From: Dastarcus helophoroides
Lineage: Eukaryota; Arthropoda; Insecta; Coleoptera; Bothrideridae
Length of the DNA stretch: 64,000 nt
Assembly (NCBI GenBank): GCA_028583605.1
Contig: CM053327.1
Span: 29,810,626-29,874,625 of the forward strand
Reading direction: 5' to 3'
The first letter of the stretch is position 1, and each line of letters opens with the position of its first letter. The notes under the pieces are model-generated. The model ran no database searches. It was not told the origin of the DNA and saw only the letters and a program-made list of their open reading frames with translations. Shown one piece after another: positions 56,185 through 64,000 of this stretch. Both the position numbers and the translations under genes were made by a program.

Positions 56185-56486
56185 ATAAGTTGAAACTGAT
56201 AGTAGAATAGGATCTCTCTCTGTATTTAGTCTTCTTCAAGATCTGAATTAAGAGTTGTCTACAAATAAATACCGACTATGTGATAAACAATTTCGTTTTT
56301 TATAGATACAGTTGGTCGATTTTCGACCAGAAGTGATGCTGCTATTAATATAATCTTCGTGGATGTGACAATAGTAAGTCAGCTTATGGTGCGTATTTAC
56401 TGGCGTTCGCGAACAGCTCGCGAACATCCAATATCTGTCCCCACAATGCTCCCATTACGTTCGCGAACTGTTAACTCGATACATAC
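56185..56486. other. Short stretch with TTCGCGAA words
   Basis: GTTCGCGAAC or GCTCGCGAAC occurs three times (about 56403, 56416 and 56459), two of them abutting as an inverted pair. These are GC-rich islands in AT-rich DNA and might be the end of the piggyBac-like element or protein-binding sites. Confidence 0.4.
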
Positions 56487-58246
56487 GAAGGTGGTCTAAA
56501 AAGTTTCCAACCTTAACGTGAAGATGGCAGCACTCAACAATAGCTAGGGAATTGGCCATCTTTTGGCAGGTACTCACCAAAATTTGAACCATTTTGGAAG
56601 CGTAGTTGTTATGTAACAATCTTTTGAGTGCGTCGATGTGAGTGTTTTTGTGGAAATGGACAAATGGAGTATCGAGCTGTCATTAAATATTTGTTTTTAA
56701 AGGCCAATACGCCTAAGGTGAGTTGGATTCTCTGGGGACTCTGCACCATCATTTACCATAGTGAAATCTTGGGCAGCTGAATTTAAACGTAGCCGTACCA
56801 GCTTGAAAGGCGATAAATGTTCGGGATGTCCAAAAACTGCAACCACTGACGATAACATCCCTAAAGTTCACCAAATGGTGATGACCGTCGAATTAAAGTG
56901 AGAGATAGCAGAGGCTATGAATATGTCCAAAGAACGTGTTTGTCACACATTGAATCAAGATTTAGATGCCTAAAAGCTATCGCGCGTTGAGGGCGACGTT
57001 TGCTCACGTTAGACCAAAAACGTGTTCGAATGAACATTTTAATTACTCTGTTGGCGCAGTTTAGGGGCAATAAATCATAGTTTTGGCGCCAATTAATTAC
57101 TGTAGAAGAAACTTGGATACACCATTATACGCCCGAAACAAAAATACAATCCAAATAGTGGACTGCGAAGGAGGAATCGGCCCCAAAAAAGTTTTTTCGG
57201 TTGGCAAAATGATGGTGACTGCTTTTTTGGGTTAGTCATGGATTTATCTTAATCGATTATTTTCAAACAGGAGAAACCATTACAGGAGCATGCTATGCAT
57301 CATTACTTGACAAGCTGAAGACAGAAATAGCGGAGAAACGGCCACATTTACAGAAGATCTTTAAACATTTGAAGAAAATTAAGTTAGGCCAACACTAGAA
57401 TACTGTTCTCATGTTTGGTGTTCAGCCATAAAACACACTTTAGCTCTCTTGGATTCAATTCAAAGAAGAGCGATTCGCCTAATTGATGATGAGAGTCTGA
57501 CCGATTTTCTCGAAACACTAGAGCACAGGCGTATGGTTGGTGACTTGCCTCTTTTTTACAGGTACTATCATGGAGGATGCTCGCAGGAACTAATAGGATT
57601 GAGCCCCCCAAGGACAAGATTCTTGAGGCGTACTAGACAGTCGAAGATAGCAAATTTCTGTGCGGTCCAGCTTGACACAGTAAGGACTTCTGTCTACGGA
57701 GGCTCTTTTTTTATAGAACTTCCAAGTTATGGAACGTGCTACCTAAAGGAATTTTTCCCAAAAATTACAACCTATCCTTGTTTAAGAGGACGGTTCATCG
57801 CCATCTATCTTTGTTTCCGCATCCTACTCGCAGTGCTTTGAAAGCATAATGGGGTTACCATTTGCGAGTGTATTAAACTTTAAAAAAAATTCTCTTTCAC
57901 CGAGACAATGTGACTCCTCACATCTCCTTGGTTGCCATGGTGAAAAAACTGCTTGACCATCCTTCTTATTTACTAGATCTAGCCCCAGGCACCTTCTGTT
58001 TGTTACCTCATCTAAAAATTGCGCTCGAAAAACAGACATTTTCGTCAAATTAGGAGGCAATCACTTTCCTGAAAAATTATTTTGCAGAGAAAAACACCGA
58101 GTATTATTTGGATGGGTTAAAGAGATGGGAGCATCGCTGGGAGAAGTGTGTAGACTTACAAGGAGATTATCTGAGAAAATAAAACAAAATTTAAAGAAAA
58201 AATGTTATGTATCTTTGTTAGGTCGAAAACTTCTCAGGCCATCTCG
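56487..58246 (+). mobile_element. Mariner interrupted by a retrotransposon
   Basis: Terminal repeats CGAAGGTGGTCTAAAAAGTT and, reversed, CGAGATGGCCTGAGAAGTT, with TA at both sides. Reading-frame pieces include MEYRAVIKYLFLK (56666), WAAEFKRSRTSLKGDKCSG, AEAMNMSKERVCHTLNQDL, ITVEETWIHHYTPETK, KILFHRDNVTPHIS (after the insertion) and LAPGTFCLLPHLKIALEKQ, where glycine replaces the third catalytic aspartate. Many stops. A CR1/jockey-like 3' end sits at 57383-57886. Confidence 0.87.
57383..57886 (+). mobile_element. 3' end of a CR1/jockey-like retrotransposon
   Basis: An open frame from 57386 to 57841 encodes the C-terminal end of a non-LTR reverse transcriptase: RPTLEYCSHVWCSA, LLDSIQRRAIRLIDDESLTD, LEHRRMVGDLPLFYRYYHGG, then the usual variable tail. 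The 3' end reads GGTTACCATTTGCGAG and an A-rich tail. It is 5' truncated, as is common after target-primed reverse transcription, and interrupts the mariner just before its second catalytic motif. The frame has no stop, so the insertion may be fairly young. Confidence 0.85.
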
Positions 58247-58947
58247 TATTATCTTTTTAAGTTACCGACAGCGCAAGAATTTTGGCGAAAACCATGCTAT
58301 CATACTGTCAACGCTACAATTGTTACATGAGATGTTCACGAACCCCGGTGGATACGAGTGGTTTTAAAATAATAATAGCAGCTGCAAACACTTCTATTTG
58401 AAAATTGAGGATGATGAATTGAGGATGATCTATGGATAATAAAAATATTGTTGTTTCAGTTTGAATCCTTACTGCGTGGGATTGTTTGATACGATATTAA
58501 TTTTTTCAAAGCAGAGTTCAATTTTTTTAACTTTGTTTTAATTGGGTTGGGCAAAATTCAAAATTGAACATATTACAATAGAAGTTCTTATTTTATCCAA
58601 TTTTAAAACATGTCAATATAAAAGCACTGAAATTCCGAAAAAGTAATGGCATTTGTCATTCTGAAATACGTCAATGCCACTTGGGGATAATTCGATCAAA
58701 CTACCAGCTGGAAATTCGCCAATGAGGAAACTAAAGCTCGCAGCAATTAAACGTGGGATTTGTTTATTAATCTTATCTAAAAAAGCTCACATACAAGCCC
58801 ATCTAGATGTTAAAGAAAATCCATATTCCACTTTACGTCATAGTGCGCAAGCGTTTTGGAAGTGAATTTTCGCCGCTTGTTTCGTTCATAAAAACCTGCC
58901 CTCGCATTACATTGCTTCAACACAGATTCAGTTCCATCAGCTGAGCC
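58247..58947. promoter_or_regulatory. 5' region of the carboxypeptidase gene
   Basis: 58600-58860 has balanced composition with no recognised product. CATAAAAACC (58887-58896) is a weak TATA-like element about 52 bp before the ATG, and TCAACACAGATTCAGTTCCA likely belongs to the leader. Confidence 0.4.
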
Positions 58948-59167
58948 ATGTGGAACGCAGTTTTTCCGGTGGTTTTTCTCTTGTTTTCCTCATCGCAACA
59001 GTTTCGGTTCAAGCATCACGACAATCATGAGGTTATAAAAATTTTGGATGAAGCGCACAGAAGATGTCCAAATATCACCATGATTTACACTTTAAGTGAA
59101 ACTTCCGTGAATGGAGTACCGCTGTATGTTATAGAGTTTTCGACCAAACCTGGCCACCATGAGATGC
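58948..59167 (+). CDS. Metallocarboxypeptidase D/E/M-like, first coding exon
   Basis: ATG at 58948; exon ends in phase 1 at ATGC/GTAAGT (59168). The N-terminus MWNAVFPVVFLLFSSSQQ is a signal peptide. Then FRFKHHDNHEVIKILDEAHR, CPNITMIYTLSETSVNGVPL and YVIEFSTKPGHHEM follow, the exact layout of the start of the regulatory (N/E) subfamily of M14 carboxypeptidases: YH-N/D-E near the start, IYTLG-S-V-G-L, VIE-S-PG-HE. Members such as carboxypeptidase D (silver in Drosophila) trim basic residues from peptides in the secretory pathway. The zinc-binding HGNE motif is in a later exon that I do not find before the window ends. Confidence 0.8.
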
Positions 59168-59965
59168 GTAAGTAGATTTTATGGGGATGGGTAGAAAAAT
59201 TGAAACTTACCTCTCATATCAAAATCACATTGATTGGGAAAATCGCACACACATGGTAACATTGGTAACAGATGCAACCCAAAAAAGAAATATTTTTTGC
59301 AACTTTAGGGCCGCTTGAAAGAATGTAATATTTTTTTAGTGTAAATCTATATCTGATTTCTGTATTCACAATTTTTGCTGCTTTATCGCTGAATAACTTA
59401 TTAATAAACAAACATTTGCTAAAGTTTAATGTAATTTTACACCCACAGAAACAATTACGTTTATCTGGACTTCAATGCGTTTAGGATGTTTTTAATTTTG
59501 GTTGTGAAAAACCATATTACTGTTTTAATTTACATTATTAAGTTATAGTATTTTGCGAGGTACGGTGATTGATGCTTTAAGCATTTATATGTTCACAACT
59601 GATACATAAATTAAAACAAAATAGTTCTGAAGGGTTTAGATAAAACACATAGCATTTGCTTTTAATATACTATCCTTAAATGAAAGTAACTCCTGGAGTT
59701 TGATTCAAAATTCTTTTAAATTAAAGAAAAAGACTGGTAAAAGGTTTAACCATAATTGGGCTACACACTTGAGATGGAAAGGAAATCAAAGAAACATCAG
59801 CACGTACACGCTCCCTCAGAAGATAAGCCAGTTGAATTAGACCCAAAATGAGGCGTTAGGTGAGATAATTGGGCTCGAAATCGTTTTAATGCCTTTATTT
59901 GATGTTAAATAAAAGTAATCTGACTTTTCAAGGTCTGAGGAGGTTGTAGAACAAAAAAACTAGTA
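59168..59965. other. Intron 1 of the carboxypeptidase gene, start
   Basis: No exon is recognised. A 25-codon ATG frame (about 59773-59850, basic and histidine-rich at its start) is too short to call. Confidence 0.45.
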
Positions 59966-61171
59966 TGGAAAAGGGGGACAGATTCAACCTAGGGGCACAT
60001 TCAACCAAACCCTTTGTAAGGGCACCCTGATTTAAATTTAGCTTCATAAGGCTCCTATGTATCTTTTCATACGTTGGAACACTCACCAGGGAAGTTACAT
60101 TACTCTACATGTTCATTTTTTAGTGTTTAAATAAAATTGAGCAAAAATGAGATCCTAAGTTAATTTTTTGATTTTCAATTTTTTGAGATGAATTTTCTAA
60201 ATTTGATCTGTAACGGGCTGCATTCGATATATATTGAATGGTAGATTGTTAATATTTAAAGTACCCCAAGCGTAAAATTATAGACACTGGAAAAAAATAT
60301 TTTTTCAAAAATTTAACATGGGGCAGATTCGACCAGCGTTGGATGGGACAATTTCAATCACTGGCTTAGTGTGTTCTGACAATATTAGCGTGGTTTCTGT
60401 TCCATGATATAACTTTTTCTTTTACAGGAGTATTGTATTATTTACGATGATTATAAATTATGAAAAAAAAATTGATTTTGAAGTTTGATGGATGTACGTT
60501 TAACAATCCGATTAACGATGTTTTGCTCCATAATAGAATGTGATTTCCAACTAATGACATTTCCGCTAAAAACCTATAAAATGCTGTGCAGGAAAAGAAT
60601 TAAACAAAATTAATTCAAAGGACAAATTAAATTTTTGTGCCAAAAAACACTAAGCTACATATATCCGTTGGTCAGTGATATATCACCAGCTGATCAAGGT
60701 AACATAGTTTTAAATTTCTCAAGTCCAAATTCTGTAGAAAAGGTCATTTTTATTTATGGTTAACCACACATATTACAAGTTTTACTAACACCAACGTTAT
60801 TGTCTTTGAGTATTGTTTTGAATCTTCCTTCAAACATGATTTGCCAATTTTTTATTTCACTTGCAAAATACCTAATGAACTTATTTAAGAAGAAAAACCA
60901 TTTTTGTTTGACTGTTTAAAAAAATATGTATTTATATTTCATGGTTGAAATTACCCTATCATTTGGTTGAATGTACCCTCCTAGTGGGGCAGGTTAAGGT
61001 TTTTTTAAACGTTGATTGCTGGTACTAAAATTACTTTTAAATCGCTGAAAGTTAGTCTTGTAAATAAAGATTTATAGAATACTACCCAGCCCATAGTTAC
61101 CAGATTTTTCTAATACAACTTCAAAAATGGCACATTGAATGAAAAATGGTTGATTCTGCCCTCCTTTCCCC
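59966..61171. mobile_element. Non-autonomous TIR element with internal terminal-like repeats
   Basis: Ends TGGAAAAGGGGGACAGATTC and, reversed, GGGGAAAGGAGGGCAGAATC, both followed by AACC, with TA on both sides. Related words are repeated inside (GGGGCAGATTCGACC at 60320, GGTTGAATGTACCCTCC at 60965, GTGGGGCAGGTT at 60985). No transposase. Its structure resembles the element at 50101-50981: G-rich ends, TA target, and internal copies of end sequence. Confidence 0.65.
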
Positions 61172-63618
61172 TACATGTTTGCACCTTTTCATTTTACAAT
61201 GATAATTCTTAAACGGCGCTTCTTATGAAGAAAAAAGTGATTACAAGAATTGCTAAAAAATGCCTTTTTTTGGCTGTCAATTGCAGTTACACCACTGCCA
61301 CCGAATTTTAAGTCTCGGGTACCCTTTCCAGTCAGAATTTAATGCTTTTCAATTCTCGTAATAAGTATTTTTTCCGTAAGAAGTGCCGTTAAGCCTTATT
61401 ACTGAAAAATAGAAAAAAGTGTAAACATTTTGCAATTTTTTTGGACTAGAAACTTAAGTTCACCTCCTTAGACAGTGCAAACTCATATTGCTCATATTTA
61501 AGATAAAATAAAGGCATTAAAGAGATTTCTAATCTTCTCCAAATTATTTGACCAAAAAATTTTAATTTCACTGGCCCAAGAAAAATATTTTACGAGATTT
61601 CTGAAAACGAATAACAGAAAGAGTTTTACTTTTGTTGAATTTTCTAACTTAATCTCAAAATTTACACTACAAATTTTCAACATTTGAGAGCGGAATGTAA
61701 ACGAGATCAAAGGCGAACTTCGGTATTAATGATGGAATGAAGACATTTAGATCTAAGTTTCCATTTTAATTTGTAATTTCACTTTTTGTCAAACTTCAAA
61801 TTACACAACACAACAAAAAAATAGTTTTTTCTTGTCCTTGAGTTACTTTTATAATTTTTTTTATTCATTATGTTCCAAAATTCAAGAAAAAATATCCCCT
61901 TCCCCTTAAAGTTTGCTTTTATAGCAGTGATATTAATAAAATAGATTTTTTAATTTTTTTAGAAATACTACGTGACACAATTAAAAAAAAAAACAATATT
62001 TTAATGATTAATTTCCTAATTGCTATCGAATAGTGTCAAAAACAGTTGTTTATTTTTTCAGGCACGTTGCTTTTGTTACTTTTACAATAATTATTGGGTT
62101 TTTGTATGAGCGTATAAAGGAAAACGTGTTTTATTGAGAAAAAACCGGAAATATAGTAGAATATTAATTGAAATGTTATGAATGTGATTCATTAGTCAAC
62201 GAGTGAATGCGCAATTGCAACGAAACAATGGGTAGGAACAAAAATGGCGTCTAGAAATTGCAAATACAATATAGACTCATTCTAATATATTCGCGGCAAA
62301 TTTGTCAAAACAAAACAAAATGCTTAGGTGACAAACTTCAAATTTTGTTGTGAGCCTTATCAAACTTATTTTTATTTGCCTAATCTTATCAACATAACAT
62401 ATGAACAAATGGGCCAAAATTCAGACAAGAAAATATAATGTTAGGGATCCTGTTGTGGAACCTAAACACATGTTGATAAATACTTCCATTTAATTAAAAA
62501 CTGGGCTACAAATTAAAAAATATTAATTACTAACATCTCTTCAGTATCTATAAAAATTTAAAATGGTTTATAGTTATCTGGAAAAAAACAGACCCTAAAG
62601 TTATCAAGTTTAAATTACAGCTTGAATACTTTAAACTGATAAGTTATTGAATATTCCTTAAAGTGCTTATGATACTTGATTATTTGGATTAATTTAAACG
62701 CAACAAGGGCATCTATTCAAAAGAACAAAATGAACCCCGTCATCGGGATCAATATAATAAGGAAATGAGGAGAGACCATATTTGAAGAAGACCATACAAT
62801 CACAAAAAAAAATATTTTTAACCTATTTTTATACATTCTGTTGCTATAGTTATTTATTTCAATTTTTTTTATTAAATAAAAGAATTGAAATTAACTGAAA
62901 AAGACTATTTTGCTTTTCACATCGAGTAAAGTGATGAAAATGGGAAATTTTCTTAAAATCGGTAAATTTTTTCTAGCAGCTACAAAAGCAAACTTTTTCA
63001 GGCAAAACTATTTTTTCCTTAGTTAGTAATGTGAGAAGTATAAGAAAAAAATATCCAGAACACAAAGACAAAAATTGCGTTGACCGGTGTTATTCGTGGT
63101 AAATTTTAGGAAGAATAAAATTGAATCTGAAATTTATCAGGAAAAAGAGAAAATTTTGGGAAACAATTTAAAAGAGCCAGAAAGAAAAGAACTCTACGAA
63201 TCAAAACCAAGAAGCTTCGAATTTAGAATCGAGTAGTATACTACAGCGTTGATTGAATTCATTCAACGACTACAGTGACGCTTATTTTCAATTTATACTG
63301 TTTTCCAGAAATTTTTTCTTCAAACTTTGACTTTTTATAGAGTATTACTTTTTTCATAAATTTCGTCTTTTAATCTTGAAATTTCGATTTTTTTTCTCAA
63401 CATTCAGGGTTCACACGTTCAATATTTACTTTTTTATTTGTCAATTTTTAATCTAAACTCAACGGTTTGACCTCCAAGAAAATGTTATTTACTTTTCCAA
63501 CTTTTTAATGTATATTCGAAAACCTTCTACAAATACCAAATTTTCTTTTTAAATATCGACTTGTCCTAGAAATATTCAGTTCCTTTTCGAAATGTCTATT
63601 TTAATGTTATTTAATTAA
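61172..63618. other. AT-rich, nothing recognised
   Basis: If the carboxypeptidase gene continues, this is intron. No exon with the HGNE or other M14 motifs is seen. The usual AT words are dense from 61500 to 61720 and 63290 to 63610. Confidence 0.5.
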
Positions 63619-63838
63619 TACGAGGGTAAATCAAATATGAACCGGAATCTCTATCATGTCGCCATGAGGGCATCGGGACTGTGCGCATACTCTAAGACAT
63701 GTTGGAAATATCACGTGACTTCTTGCGCTCTAGCGAATTCCGTTCTCGCCGTTCGTCAGTTGTAAATACAATGAGTGAGCAAGAGGTTCATCCGCACGTT
63801 GCGCAGCGCATTATTATTAATTTTTTTTGCCGTTGTAG
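63619..63838 (+). mobile_element. 5' end of a mariner, interrupted
   Basis: TA, then CGAGGGTAAATCAAATATGA (the terminal repeat matching the 3' end at 52067), an untranslated leader, and the start of the transposase MSEQEVHPHVAQRIIINF (63771). After GCCGTTG the sequence departs from the related copy at 50.99 kb. This is the 5' part missing from that copy. Confidence 0.85.
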
Positions 63839-64000
63839 GTGTAAATCAGGCACGTAGTCAGGGGGGTCCAAAGGGTCCGGACCCTCCCCCCGAAATAAAT
63901 TGAAATATCAATAGAAAAATGGTTGATTGTATATTTAAGCATGTAAATAATTTCCGAAATTGCCAACTACTAAGTTTATGATAAACAAAATCGCCATGTA
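63839..64000. mobile_element. Start of another inserted element
   Basis: TAGGTGTAAATCAGGCACG, a G-run and GTCCGGACCCTCCCCCCG mark a foreign GC-rich start inside the mariner. The G-run/C-run hairpin is typical of DNA-transposon ends, but the element runs out of the window and cannot be classified. Confidence 0.5.

Noticed and set aside
1..64000. CRISPR array, bacterial operon or phage content
   Set aside because: Introns, TATA boxes, mariner and non-LTR elements and animal protein families show a eukaryotic insect-like genome; no regularly spaced direct repeats of CRISPR type are present.

Overview
This is a very AT-rich eukaryotic window, from an arthropod and most likely an insect. Genes are sparse and intron-bearing: small secreted cysteine-rich peptides, a MORN4/retinophilin-like gene, a SPIDR-like gene and the first exon of a regulatory metallocarboxypeptidase. 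Mariner, hAT, piggyBac, Penelope-like and jockey/CR1-like remnants fill much of the rest, with long low-complexity AT stretches between them. A beetle would fit, but the order cannot be fixed from the sequence alone.

Layout. From 2.6 to 10.1 kb lies a large inverted duplication with arms of about 2.8 kb. Each arm carries one copy of a two-exon gene for a 75-residue secreted 8-cysteine peptide. Two more paralogs lie at 14 and 20.5 kb (minus strand) and a fifth at 36 kb (plus strand). All five share a 79-nt first coding exon, a phase-1 intron, a TATA box 50-60 bp before the ATG and the same cysteine spacing. Between and after them are a mariner (16-17.3 kb), a hAT-like element (18-19 kb), a Penelope-like element (21.6-22.9 kb), a 1.8-kb foldback element (26-27.9 kb), a wrecked jockey-like retrotransposon (29-33.7 kb) whose active-site segment has become a tandem array, and a tandem 1.04-kb AT-rich duplication (36.8-38.9 kb). 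The SPIDR-like gene is at 39.6-40.8 kb. MORN4 exons are at 49.5-50.0 kb, bordered upstream by a mariner that itself contains another DNA transposon. Two more mariners, a piggyBac remnant and carboxypeptidase exon 1 complete the right part.

The most striking structure is not protein-coding. Three places hold complete type I hammerhead ribozymes: 2302-2365 on the minus strand, and 19757-19821 and 48834-48902 on the plus strand. Each has a CUGANGA box, a perfect 4-bp stem II, a GAAA box, a 2-bp stem III with a 2-nt loop, a GUC or GUA cleavage triplet, and a two-part stem I with an internal loop. They sit in at least two dispersed repeat families that also have decayed copies here. A second family of hairpin repeats, in at least five places, carries a looser hammerhead-like core at its tip. 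This suggests ribozyme-bearing retroelements (retrozymes, or fragments of Penelope-like elements) have spread through this genome.

The 8-cysteine peptides look like a locally expanding defence or secretion family: signal peptide, short acidic linker, then a compact basic cysteine-rich domain. Their function is not known to me. A conserved block upstream of four copies, including GATA-type motifs, suggests shared control.
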